DNA from: Paenibacillus sp. 453mf
Lineage (GTDB): Bacteria > Bacillota > Bacilli > Paenibacillales > Paenibacillaceae
Assembly: GCF_900116105.1 (NCBI RefSeq)
Contig: NZ_FPAC01000001.1
Location: 1 to 64,000 of the forward strand
DNA length: 64,000 bases
Direction of reading: 5' to 3'
Below, in pieces: positions 17,399-25,380 of the stretch; the first letter of the stretch is position 1; every line of letters starts with the position of its first letter. The translations under genes and the position numbers were made by a program. Under the pieces are notes generated by a model that worked only from the letters and a program-made list of their open reading frames with translations, ran no database searches and had not been told where the DNA came from.

Positions 17399-17833
17399 AT
17401 GAGATTTATGATGATTGTTAAGGGAACAACGGATTCAGAGGCCGGCAAGCTGCCAAGCAAGGAGCTGATTGATGCGATGCACCGATATAACGAGGAATTG
17501 GCAAAAGCAGGAGTGCTGCTGGGAGGTGACGGCTTAGCACCAACCTCATCAGGAATTCGGATCTCCTATCCGGAGCCAGGCGGCAAGCCGAAGGTGGTCG
17601 ATGGACCATTTACTGAAGCGAAGGAGATTATTGCGGGGTACACGCTCATCGAGGTCAAGTCAAGGGAGGAAGCAATTGAATGGGCGCTGCGCATGCCGGA
17701 TCCCCATGGATTCGGACAGGGCGAGATTGAACTCAGGCAAGTATATGGGATCGAGGATTTAACAGATGATATGGAGTTCATCGAGAAAGAAAATGTGCTG
17801 CGGCAGCGAATTGAGGAGTCCAGAAAAGCGTGA
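17399..17833 (+). CDS. DGPF-domain (YCII-related) protein
   Basis: A 144-residue protein of the YCII/DGPF family: MRFMMIVKGT at the N-terminus, the hallmark VDGPFTEAKEIIAGYTLIEV near residue 66 and EEAIEWALRMPDPHG near 93. It adopts a ferredoxin-like dimer fold; the family has a conserved His/Asp pair but no settled reaction. TTAGGAGG just before ATG 17399 is a strong ribosome binding site. Its stop overlaps the GTG start of the sigma gene by four bases. Genes of this family are the standard companions of ECF42 sigma factors and are regarded as part of that signalling unit. Confidence 0.92.
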   Translation: MRFMMIVKGTTDSEAGKLPSKELIDAMHRYNEELAKAGVLLGGDGLAPTSSGIRISYPEPGGKPKVVDGPFTEAKEIIAGYTLIEVKSREEAIEWALRMPDPHGFGQGEIELRQVYGIEDLTDDMEFIEKENVLRQRIEESRKA

Positions 17834-19095
17834 CCAGAAGCAGCACGACGGGGACAATTGATGCCATATGGCGGATGGAGTCGGCGAAGCTGATTGCAAG
17901 TCTTACGAGAATGGTTCGGGATGTGGGTCTGGCTGAAGATCTTGCGCAGGATGCCTTGGTTATCGCTCTTGAGAAATGGCCGGAATCCGGTATTCCAGAC
18001 AACCCGGGCGCCTGGCTGATGACAACGGCCAAACGCCGTGCCATTGATCTTATGCGCCGAAGCAAAAGGCTTGATCAGAAATATGAGGAGATAGCTAAGA
18101 ATACAGATTTATATACGGAGGAGGACATGGATCGGAGGCTTCACGGGGAGATCAGTGATGATCTTCTTCGTCTGATCTTTATGACCTGCCATCCCGTGCT
18201 GTCACAAGAGGCTAGAGTTGCTTTGACTCTGCGCCTCTTATGCGGACTTACTACGGATGAAATTGCCCGTTCTTTTCTGGCAGCGGAAGCTACGATTGCT
18301 CAGCGCATTGTAAGAGCGAAGAAGACGTTAAGTGCTTCGAAGGTTCCTTTCGAAATCCCGGTAGGGGAAGAGCTGAATAAACGACTGTCCGCTGTTCTTG
18401 AGGTGATCTATCTCATGTTTAATGAAGGATATTCGGCTACCTCGGGGGAGCAATGGTTCCGCCCCTTGTTATGTCAGGAGGCTCTTCGACTCGGACGCAT
18501 GCTGGCTGAAATTGCAGCGCTTGAGCCGGAGGTGCACGGCCTGGTCGCTCTAATGGAGCTCCAATCTTCTCGTCTGAAGACCCGAATCAATAAGGATGGG
18601 GCGCCGGTACTGCTGCTGGATCAGAACAGGGGGCAGTGGGATCATCATTTGATCAGACGGGGGCTTGCTGCCCTTGAACGTGCCCGCAAGCTGGGCCGTA
18701 CACTTGGTCCCTATTCACTACAGGCGGCAATCTCAGCCTGTCATGCGGTGGCTCCTACACCTGAAGCTACAGATTGGATCCGGATTGCGGCACTATATGA
18801 AGCTTTGTCCCGAGTATCTCCTTCACCTGTGGTTGAACTAAATCGGGCGGTTGCCGTATCAATGGCATTTGGTCCTGAATTTGGACTTCAGCTTCTCGAC
18901 GAGTTAATGGGGGAGCCAGCGCTTAGAGGGTATCATTTGCTTCCGAGTGTTAGAGGAGATCTGTTAATGAAGCTTGGACGCTTCGATGAAGCTCGGACTG
19001 AATTGGAGCGGGCTGCTTCCATGACACGAAATGTCCGCGAGCGTGAGCTCTTGTTAGGCAGGGCTGCTGTATGCAGGGACAAAGGAAGGGGATGA
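17830..19095 (+). CDS. ECF42-type RNA polymerase sigma factor with long C-terminal extension
   Basis: A 421-residue sigma factor. Region 2 (about residues 18-90) reads LIASLTRMVRDVGLAEDLAQDALVIALEKWP..GIPDNPGAWLMTTAKRRAIDLMRR, and region 4 (about 120-170) has RVALTLRLLCGLTTDEIARSFLAAEATIAQRIVRAKKTL. The remaining 240 residues form an alpha-helical extension (YLMFNEGYSA..., LCQEALRLGRMLA, PYSLQAAISACHA, ALYEALSRVSPSPVVELNRAVAVSMAFGPEFGL) with TPR-like character. This extension and the DGPF partners define the ECF42 group, which has no anti-sigma factor. GTG 17830 overlaps the preceding stop (GTGA). The extension probably controls activity. Confidence 0.93.
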   Translation: MTRSSTTGTIDAIWRMESAKLIASLTRMVRDVGLAEDLAQDALVIALEKWPESGIPDNPGAWLMTTAKRRAIDLMRRSKRLDQKYEEIAKNTDLYTEEDMDRRLHGEISDDLLRLIFMTCHPVLSQEARVALTLRLLCGLTTDEIARSFLAAEATIAQRIVRAKKTLSASKVPFEIPVGEELNKRLSAVLEVIYLMFNEGYSATSGEQWFRPLLCQEALRLGRMLAEIAALEPEVHGLVALMELQSSRLKTRINKDGAPVLLLDQNRGQWDHHLIRRGLAALERARKLGRTLGPYSLQAAISACHAVAPTPEATDWIRIAALYEALSRVSPSPVVELNRAVAVSMAFGPEFGLQLLDELMGEPALRGYHLLPSVRGDLLMKLGRFDEARTELERAASMTRNVRERELLLGRAAVCRDKGRG

Positions 19096-19099
19096 AGGC

Positions 19100-19555
19100 A
19101 TGAGAATGATGCTGATGATCAAAGCCACAGATTACTCCGAGACCGGTGTAAATTACAGCTCGGAGCACACGAAGAAGCTTCAAGAATACAAAACGATGCT
19201 GGCGCGAGAAGGCATACTGCTCGCAGAGGAAGAGCTTCAGCCGAGTACAAGAGGGATAAAAATCACGTATTCGCAAGATGGAAAGCCTGAGCTGCTGGCA
19301 GGTCCTTTTGAGGGGAACAGCAAGGAGCTTGTAGCAGCGTATTATGTGTTTGATGTGGAGACGGAGGAGGAAGCTGTGCAGTGGGCACTGCGAATGCCGA
19401 TCGGGGCAGGTCAGGCTGGTCATGAGCTTGAGCTCAGATGGCTTGAAGAGAAGGGCGAACGAAAGCGAGAGCCTGTAATTGAAGGAATGGAAGCGGATCT
19501 GCAGGAGCAGCTGTATATTTATCAAAATCAGCCTAAAGGGAGCGAGCGAGTATGA
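19100..19555 (+). CDS. Second DGPF/YCII-type protein (AGPF variant)
   Basis: A 151-residue YCII-related protein: MRMMLMIKATDYSETG, then LLAGPFEGNSKELVAAYYVFDVETEEEAVQWALRMPIG. It parallels the first DGPF protein at 17399 but carries AGPF in place of DGPF and has a longer charged C-terminus (EEKGERKREPVIEG). The change of the signature Asp suggests a distinct role, for instance as heterodimer partner, but this is inference. It starts four bases after the sigma gene stop and overlaps the next gene by four bases (ATGA), so it belongs to the same operon. Confidence 0.88.
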   Translation: MRMMLMIKATDYSETGVNYSSEHTKKLQEYKTMLAREGILLAEEELQPSTRGIKITYSQDGKPELLAGPFEGNSKELVAAYYVFDVETEEEAVQWALRMPIGAGQAGHELELRWLEEKGERKREPVIEGMEADLQEQLYIYQNQPKGSERV

Positions 19556-19893
19556 ATCAAGAAGTTACGGCATTTATTGAACAGATCAAGGAACCTTGGC
19601 AAGGAGATTTAGCTGTGAACCTGCGGAATGCGGTACATGCAGCTATACCGGAAGTGACGGAACGGATACAGTACAAGAAGCCACACTTTTTAAAAAATGG
19701 AAAGTATGCAGCTGTCATCTCCACTTCGAAAGAGGCGGTCAGCTTTACCATATTTAATGCAACAGGTCTTGCACTTCCAGAAGGGGAATTTGAAGGGCCT
19801 GAAGAAAGAAAAACCCGGAAGCTGCGTAAAGGCGACGCCATTGATCTGGATCAGCTGACAGAATGGGTGAGGCAGGCCTCGGAATCTCTTTAA
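19552..19893 (+). CDS. DUF1801 family protein
   Basis: A 113-residue protein of the DUF1801 (YdhG/YdeI-like) fold: VTAFIEQIKEPWQGDLAVNLRNAVHAAIPEVTERIQYKKPHFLKNGKYAAVISTSKEAVSFTIFN, with the family Pro-His-Phe segment near residue 43. Members are small SRPBCC-unrelated alpha/beta proteins; one Bacillus member has been proposed as an iron chaperone. Translationally coupled (ATGA) to the second DGPF gene and followed by a terminator, so it is the last gene of the sigma operon. Confidence 0.85.
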   Translation: MNQEVTAFIEQIKEPWQGDLAVNLRNAVHAAIPEVTERIQYKKPHFLKNGKYAAVISTSKEAVSFTIFNATGLALPEGEFEGPEERKTRKLRKGDAIDLDQLTEWVRQASESL

Positions 19894-19935
19894 TAAGAGT
19901 AAAATGGAAAATACACAAATAAGAACTAGCTTTCG

Positions 19936-19978
19936 AAAGCACTAGACTATGCCTTGTCAAGCGTCCGGTGCTTTTTTT
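19936..19978 (+). terminator. Terminator of the ECF42 operon
   Basis: AAAGCAC (19936-19942) pairs with GTGCTTT (19968-19974) around a 25-base loop with weak inner pairing, followed by a T run. Confidence 0.65.
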
Positions 19979-20088
19979 GCTGTATAAAAATAGGCGTGGC
20001 TTGTGAAGTGAAACTATCGCGCATTAATGGTATCATTGCAGTTACAAGAATTGAAACGTGATAGCCAGAAGGAAGGTAACAAAGCGAA

Positions 20089-23000
20089 ATGACGACAATG
20101 CTGAATCGGAAGAAGATTAAACTGATGTGCGGCAAGAAGTTTTATGAACGTGGTGAAGAATACTACAATGCGGGCATGGTAGGTATAACCTTATCGGACG
20201 CATCGGCGGGCAATTTTCAGGCCGTAGTTAAGGGCGGCGGCAAAAATAAATATGATGTTTCAATCCAGTTGAAGGCCGGAGGAGATATTGAAGCACAATG
20301 CACTTGTCCTGCCTACAATAATTACAATTATTATTGCAAGCATATTGCCGCTGCCCTCCTTCAGATTAATGAGATGCAGCAGGAGGGGCGCATTGAGGTG
20401 AACGCTTACCCCTCTTTGCTTCATCCCGAGACGGTTGTTCCAGAGGGGAGATTAACCCCGCGCTACCACAGAGAAGCGAGCGAGGAGCAGATCATAGAGG
20501 ATGTGCTGGCTCTCTTCAGCAGTACGGCTAAGGTGAGTCCAGCTGCAAAATATATTATGGAGACAAGAGAGCCTCTGAGCATCGAGTATCTAATTAAGCT
20601 GGTTCCATACGGTCTGAACAAGCATATGATTGGATTGGAGATGAAGCTTGGAGCGAGGCGCTTGTATATCGTTCAGCAGATGAAGCAGTTTCTAAGCCGG
20701 ATGCAGCATGGGGGATCGTATGTCTTTTCGAAGAATTTCACCTATAACCCCGAAGCTCATTATTTCAAACCCCATGACGAAGCTGTGTTGAAAGAGCTGA
20801 TCCAATTGGAGCGTCAGGAGGAAATGTATCACGAGTCGTTAAACTCCTATCCGGGACGCGGCAAGAACCAGGACAGGCTGCTGCTGATTCCCCCGCTGGC
20901 GTGGGAACAAATCGCCCCACTGCTTCAGAATGTGCCTGAGGCATATACGCAGCAGGAAGAGCAGATATTCAGCGGAGTTTCCCTTACGGACAGCTTGCTG
21001 CCGCTTGATTTTGAATTTAACAAGACGGACACAGGCGCAGGCTATGAGCTGACGGCTATGGGAATCCGTGATGTCCTGATCCTGCCTGAGTATCGGATGG
21101 CGGTGAAAAACGGCATTTTCTACAAAATGTCAGAGGAATCCGTCAGCCAGATCGCAGGCTTGCAGGAGAAGCTGTCACGTGTACATTTTCCGAAGCTCAC
21201 GATACCTGCCAAGCAGATGGGACCTTATATCGAGAAGGTCGTCCCGGGTCTAATGCGGCTCGGACGAGTACATCTGGCAGAGGAAGTGTCCAGTCACATG
21301 GTCCAGGTGCCGCTGAAGGCAAGGCTGTATCTGGATCGCGTTCGGGACAAGCTGCTGGCGAGTCTCGAATTCCAGTATGGAGATGTCGTGATCAATCCAG
21401 TGGAGGAGAAGGTGAGGCTCCCGGAGAACAAGATCATTATTCGGGACAAGTCACAAGAGGAACAAATTATCCGGCTGATGCAAACAAGTGATTTTACCCA
21501 GACGGAATCTGGATATTACCTGGAGAATGAGGATGCGGAATTTGATTTTTTGTATTACACAATGCCTCAGCTTGAGCAGCTGCTTGATGTGTATGCCACT
21601 TCGGCAGTGAAGGTTAGGATTCTGTCTGAGCCGGTCAGCCCGAAGCTTCATGTGGATATGGATGAGCGGACGGACTGGATGGAATTCAAATTTGATATTA
21701 ACGGCATACCGCTGAATGAAATCAAGCACGTGATAGAGAGTGTGGAGGCAAAAAGAAGATATCATAGGCTGTCGAATGGGGCACTTATGCCCTTGTCAGC
21801 TTCTGCCTTTCAAGAGATTGTGAGACTCATGAACGACATGGGCTTTCGCAAGGGAGAGATCGACGACGGGATCATGAAGCTTCCGGTCGCAGCAGGTCTT
21901 AAGATAATGGACCGGGATCTGGGGGAGCAAGTACAGCTTGGCAGCAGACTGAAGGAATTTATAGGGAACCTCGCCCATCCAGAACATATGGATTTTCCCA
22001 TTCCTGATAGGCTCGCTCCTATACTGAGGGACTATCAGAAGCAGGGCTATCAATGGATGAAGACGCTCGCCTCCTATCGGTTTGGCGGTATTCTGGCAGA
22101 CGATATGGGACTCGGCAAAACGCTTCAGAGCATCACCTATATCGTGTCTGAGCTTCAAACCATACGGGAGCATAAGCAGCCCGTAATGATCGCAGCGCCT
22201 GCTTCCCTCATCTACAATTGGAAGAATGAGCTTGAGAAATTTGCTCCAGAGCTCACGACAATCATCGTAGACGGAACCAAACCGGAGCGACTGAAGATCA
22301 TCCGTGAGCATACCGCGGTGGATGTACTTATCACCTCCTATCCGCTTCTGCGCATGGATGCGGATATGTATAGTGAAAGGCATTTCCATGCCTTTATTAT
22401 GGATGAAGCGCAGGCGTTCAAGAATCATGTGACACAAACTGCACATGCGGTAAAATCAGTCAGTGCAAGACATCGTTTCGCACTCACCGGAACACCGATC
22501 GAGAACCGTCTGGAAGAGCTATGGTCTATCTATGACGTTGTCTTTCCAGAGCTGTTTCAAGGCAGAAAAGCCTTTAATGAGTTGCCAAGAGAAGTAGTTG
22601 CTCGTAGAATCCGTCCGTTCCTGCTGCGCCGTGTGAAGGCAGATGTCCTTGCGGAGCTGCCGGAGAAGATTGAGTCCTTGCACACTTCCGAGCTGCTGAC
22701 CGAGCAGAAGAAGCTCTATGTTGCCTTCTTGGCCAAGCTGCGGGCAGAGACCGTGAAGCATCTGAGCGAGAAGCAGTTCGACAAGAATCGAATCAAGATC
22801 TTGGCTGGCTTGACCCGGCTAAGACAGCTGTGCTGCCATCCTGGTCTATTTGTAGAAGGATATACGGGAAGCTCTGCGAAATTCGAGCAGCTGTTGGAGC
22901 TCATCGAAGAAAGCCGAAGCGCAGGCAAAAGGGTGCTGCTCTTCTCTCAATTTACTGAAATGCTGGGCATCATCGGCAGGGAGCTCGGGGCTCAAGGGGT

Positions 23001-23385
23001 TCCATTCTTTTATCTGGATGGGCAGACACCGGGCCAAGAGCGTGTTGAAATGTGCCAGCGCTACAACGAAGGAGAGAAGGATTTCTTCCTGATATCGCTG
23101 AAGGCCGGCGGTACAGGACTTAACTTGACGGGGGCGGATACCGTTATTCTGTATGATCTATGGTGGAACCCTGCGGTAGAAGACCAGGCAGCGAGCCGGG
23201 CACACCGGATGGGACAGAAGAACGTGGTTCAGGTGATCCGGCTGGTGAGCCGTGGAACGGTAGAGGATAAAATGTACGAGCTTCAGCAGCGCAAGAAAAA
23301 TCTCATAGAAGAAATTATTCAGCCCGGTCAGGAATCATCATCCGCCTTAAGTGAGGAAGAAATCCGCGAAATACTGGCGATCTAG
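20089..23385 (+). CDS. SWIM zinc-finger SNF2-family helicase
   Basis: A 1098-residue Swi2/Snf2 DNA-dependent ATPase. A SWIM zinc motif (CTCPAYNNYNYYCKH) is near residue 70. A long middle region of unknown fold leads to the SNF2 core: Walker A DDMGLGKTLQS near 670, motif Ia APASLIYNWKNELEKF, DEAQ box MDEAQAFKNH near 770, motif III LTGTPIENRLEELWSI, motif V SLKAGGTGLNLTGADTVI and arginine finger AASRAHRMGQ near 1035. The length and order match the bacterial HepA/RapA-like SNF2 group with SWIM. The role is likely nucleoprotein remodelling in transcription or repair. ATG 20089 follows GAAGGAAGG. Confidence 0.94.
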   Translation: MTTMLNRKKIKLMCGKKFYERGEEYYNAGMVGITLSDASAGNFQAVVKGGGKNKYDVSIQLKAGGDIEAQCTCPAYNNYNYYCKHIAAALLQINEMQQEGRIEVNAYPSLLHPETVVPEGRLTPRYHREASEEQIIEDVLALFSSTAKVSPAAKYIMETREPLSIEYLIKLVPYGLNKHMIGLEMKLGARRLYIVQQMKQFLSRMQHGGSYVFSKNFTYNPEAHYFKPHDEAVLKELIQLERQEEMYHESLNSYPGRGKNQDRLLLIPPLAWEQIAPLLQNVPEAYTQQEEQIFSGVSLTDSLLPLDFEFNKTDTGAGYELTAMGIRDVLILPEYRMAVKNGIFYKMSEESVSQIAGLQEKLSRVHFPKLTIPAKQMGPYIEKVVPGLMRLGRVHLAEEVSSHMVQVPLKARLYLDRVRDKLLASLEFQYGDVVINPVEEKVRLPENKIIIRDKSQEEQIIRLMQTSDFTQTESGYYLENEDAEFDFLYYTMPQLEQLLDVYATSAVKVRILSEPVSPKLHVDMDERTDWMEFKFDINGIPLNEIKHVIESVEAKRRYHRLSNGALMPLSASAFQEIVRLMNDMGFRKGEIDDGIMKLPVAAGLKIMDRDLGEQVQLGSRLKEFIGNLAHPEHMDFPIPDRLAPILRDYQKQGYQWMKTLASYRFGGILADDMGLGKTLQSITYIVSELQTIREHKQPVMIAAPASLIYNWKNELEKFAPELTTIIVDGTKPERLKIIREHTAVDVLITSYPLLRMDADMYSERHFHAFIMDEAQAFKNHVTQTAHAVKSVSARHRFALTGTPIENRLEELWSIYDVVFPELFQGRKAFNELPREVVARRIRPFLLRRVKADVLAELPEKIESLHTSELLTEQKKLYVAFLAKLRAETVKHLSEKQFDKNRIKILAGLTRLRQLCCHPGLFVEGYTGSSAKFEQLLELIEESRSAGKRVLLFSQFTEMLGIIGRELGAQGVPFFYLDGQTPGQERVEMCQRYNEGEKDFFLISLKAGGTGLNLTGADTVILYDLWWNPAVEDQAASRAHRMGQKNVVQVIRLVSRGTVEDKMYELQQRKKNLIEEIIQPGQESSSALSEEEIREILAI

Positions 23386-23406
23386 CATGTATGATCCTGA
23401 AGAAAG

Positions 23407-23463
23407 AAAAGGATAGAATCGACAGATACCCGCTGCGTACGGGTATTCGATTCTATCCTTTTA
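23407..23463. terminator. Long bidirectional terminator
   Basis: AAAAGGATAGAATCG (23407-23421) pairs with CGATTCTATCCTTTT, with an inner TACCCG/CGGGTA stem. It separates the convergent helicase and UPF0291 genes. Confidence 0.95.
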
Positions 23464-23467
23464 TACA

Positions 23468-23704
23468 TTAATTGAGCTTTGATTTATCCTGCTGCTGCTC
23501 AAGCTTGAGTTTCTCTGGAGTGACGTCGTCCCCATTCGGATCAACGATGGTCAGTCCGGATATCGTGGACAATACCTGTCCGCGGATGGCCTTCAAATAT
23601 TCCTCACGAAGCGCCTTCTGCTCGGTAATTTCCTCCGGCGTGAGGCCTTCCTTCTTCTGTTTGCGGCTCAGCTCATTGATTCTATTTAATGAAGGGATCT
23701 CCAT
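23468..23704 (-). CDS. UPF0291/DUF896 family protein (YnzC-like)
   Basis: A 78-residue cytosolic protein: IPSLNRINELSRKQKKEGLTPEEITEQKALREEYLKAIRGQVLSTISGLTIVDPNGDDVTPEKL. The two-helix hairpin with NELSRK..K..GLT..E..EQ..LR..Y is the DUF896 signature; family members include B. subtilis YnzC, an SOS-regulated operon gene. Function unknown. The frame is open upstream to 23830, but AAAGGAAGG before ATG 23704 and family length fix the start. Confidence 0.93.
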   Translation of the reverse strand: MEIPSLNRINELSRKQKKEGLTPEEITEQKALREEYLKAIRGQVLSTISGLTIVDPNGDDVTPEKLKLEQQQDKSKLN

Positions 23705-23859
23705 GGTATCAGCCTTCCTTTCAAGTAACATTGTATCATGACAGTTTACTGTATGAAGCAGCTTTATGCAACCCGAATAGGTAGAAGATAGGCTGTTATC
23801 TGCCTTGCTGCTTAAATTCTTCTTAAACAATTCAGATATATCGCTGAATTAATCCAAAC

Positions 23860-23887
23860 TTTACAAAACAGGAGAAAGCAGTATAAT
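23860..23887 (+). promoter_or_regulatory. Promoter of the thiamine-precursor transport operon
   Basis: TTTACA (23860-23865), 16 bp, TATAAT (23882-23887). It starts about 30 bp upstream of the TPP aptamer. Confidence 0.75.
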
Positions 23888-23918
23888 GGGATACGATTGG
23901 AACAGCATAATCGAAATG

Positions 23919-24032
23919 TAGCACTAGGGGTGCCTTAACTGGCTGAGAGACCAATACGTCGATGAAGGAAATGGACGATGGCGGTTAACCCTTTACACCC
24001 GATCTAGATCATACTAGCGTGGGGAAGTGCGG
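23919..24032 (+). ncRNA. TPP (THI-box) riboswitch
   Basis: The conserved core is all present: GCACTAGGGGTGCC (from 23921), CTGAGA (23943-23948), ACCCTTT (23988-23994), then GATCTAGATCATACTAGCGT and GGGGAAGTGC (to 24030). The GCAC/GTGC ends form P1. Thiamine pyrophosphate binding would favour one of the downstream hairpins and stop transcription of ykoF-ykoE-ykoDC, the classical target of this switch in Bacillus. Confidence 0.97.
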
Positions 24033-24049
24033 GGATATGAAATGATAAT

Positions 24050-24105
24050 AGCCCATTCAAATCTGAACCGAAGGCTTCGGTTCAGATGAAGTAAGATTTT
24101 GGGCT
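24050..24105 (+). promoter_or_regulatory. Riboswitch expression-platform hairpin
   Basis: A 12-bp perfect stem ATCTGAACCGAA / TTCGGTTCAGAT (24061-24087), enclosed by AGCCCA (24050-24055) and TGGGCT (24100-24105). It lies between the aptamer and the T-tailed terminator. Confidence 0.7.
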
Positions 24106-24117
24106 TCACATTTTATT

Positions 24118-24150
24118 GAGCTGCACTCACTTAGGGGTGCAGCTCTTTTT
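24118..24150 (+). terminator. Riboswitch-controlled terminator
   Basis: GAGCTGCAC (24118-24126) pairs with GTGCAGCTC (24137-24145) followed by T5. It lies 40 bp before ykoF, so it must be regulated or leaky for the operon to be expressed. Confidence 0.85.
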
Positions 24151-24189
24151 GTGTTGTTTCAACAATACTTGACCTGAGGAGATGGAGCA

Positions 24190-24798
24190 ATGAGTACAGA
24201 AGTCTGTGGAACAAGCCGAATCGTGGGCTGTCGTTTTTCGCTATATCCGATGAGTGATCGGTTTGTTGATATTATTCTTGGTGCGATCAAGGAGGCAGAC
24301 ACCTCCAAGGTATGGACAGAGACCGGTGATGTAAGTACTTGCGTACGAGGCAGGCTGGAGCATGTGTTTGATGTAATGAAGGCGATCTTTCTGCATGCGG
24401 CAAATACAGGCGAGCACGTAGTGTTCAGCGGCACCTTCTCTATTGGCTGTCCGGGTGATTCGGCGGGTGAAGTGTATATGTCAGAAGATGCCGCTCGAAT
24501 GAATGAAGATACGGTATCCTCCATCCGTATGGAAGGAGCGGCGGAATATGCGCTGTACGCTCTCGGGGAGCCGGAATACATGAAGAAGATTGCGCATGTC
24601 GTTGATATTGCGAAGGACGATGGCAGCTACGGTGGGGGCATACATTACGCTACACGCCTTGAAGGAGATGTACATACGATCTTTAAGACATTGGAGCAGT
24701 CCTTTGAAGTGACGCAGGAGTCGGTGTCCCATGTCGTGATGACTGTAACCCTGTCCTGCAACAGTCCGTCCAAAAAGGTACAAGGGAAGGTGGTATAG
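24190..24798 (+). CDS. ykoF: YkoF-like thiamine/HMP-binding protein
   Basis: A 202-residue cytosolic protein of the YkoF family, built from two ferredoxin-like repeats: CRFSLYPMSDRFVDIILGAIKEADTSKVWTETGDVSTCVRG in the first half and GGIHYATRLEGDVHTIFKTLEQSFEVTQE in the second. B. subtilis YkoF binds thiamine and is encoded with the ykoEDC transporter. GAGGAG at 24176-24181 supports ATG 24190. First gene after the TPP riboswitch; ykoE follows after three bases. Confidence 0.93.
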   Translation: MSTEVCGTSRIVGCRFSLYPMSDRFVDIILGAIKEADTSKVWTETGDVSTCVRGRLEHVFDVMKAIFLHAANTGEHVVFSGTFSIGCPGDSAGEVYMSEDAARMNEDTVSSIRMEGAAEYALYALGEPEYMKKIAHVVDIAKDDGSYGGGIHYATRLEGDVHTIFKTLEQSFEVTQESVSHVVMTVTLSCNSPSKKVQGKVV

Positions 24799-24801
24799 CT
24801 T

Positions 24802-25380
24802 ATGGGAGCCTGGAAGCTGCGTGACATTATCGTATTAAGCTCATTGTCCGTTGTTTTTGCTGTCATTTATCTCGTGTTCTTACAGATTGGAAATCTGCTG
24901 ACAGGTGTTATGGGGCCGATGGGTTATGAGGTGATCTTCGGAATCTGGTTCATTGTCTCGATCATTGCTGCCTACATTATTCGTAAGCCAGGGGCTGCCT
25001 TTCTGTCAGAAACGATTGCCGGCATCATTGAAGTCCTGATTGGAAATACAACGGGACCCATTCTTATCGTATCGGCCATGATACAAGGTCTTGGAGCTGA
25101 AGCGGTCTTTGCGGCTGTTCGTTATCGTAAATATTCGCTCCCGGTCCTGATGCTGTCAGGTATTGGTGCGGCGGTGTTCAGCTTCGCCTGGGGCTACTTC
25201 CGATCCGGCTTCGCCGCTTTATCACCTGAATTTGTCATCGCGATGCTGGGGGTTCGTATCATCAGTGGGGCACTCCTGGCCGGTCTGCTTGGAAAATGGA
25301 TCGCGGATGCGCTTGTTCGGACCGGTGTGCTGCGGAGCTTTCCGGTTGCCAAAGCAGCAGCCCGGTCACACAAAGCATAA
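24802..25380 (+). CDS. ykoE: YkoE, substrate-binding (S) component of an ECF transporter for HMP/thiamine
   Basis: A 192-residue membrane protein with five to six helices: DIIVLSSLSVVFAVIYLVFLQIGN at the N-terminus, GPMGYEVIFGIWFIVSIIAAYIIRKPGAAFLSETIAGIIEVLIGN in the middle. This is the YkoE S-component fold, which gives an energy-coupling-factor transporter its specificity for the thiamine precursor hydroxymethylpyrimidine or thiamine. Its stop TAA overlaps the ATG of the ATPase gene by one base (TAATG), a sign of translational coupling. Confidence 0.94.
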   Translation: MGAWKLRDIIVLSSLSVVFAVIYLVFLQIGNLLTGVMGPMGYEVIFGIWFIVSIIAAYIIRKPGAAFLSETIAGIIEVLIGNTTGPILIVSAMIQGLGAEAVFAAVRYRKYSLPVLMLSGIGAAVFSFAWGYFRSGFAALSPEFVIAMLGVRIISGALLAGLLGKWIADALVRTGVLRSFPVAKAAARSHKA

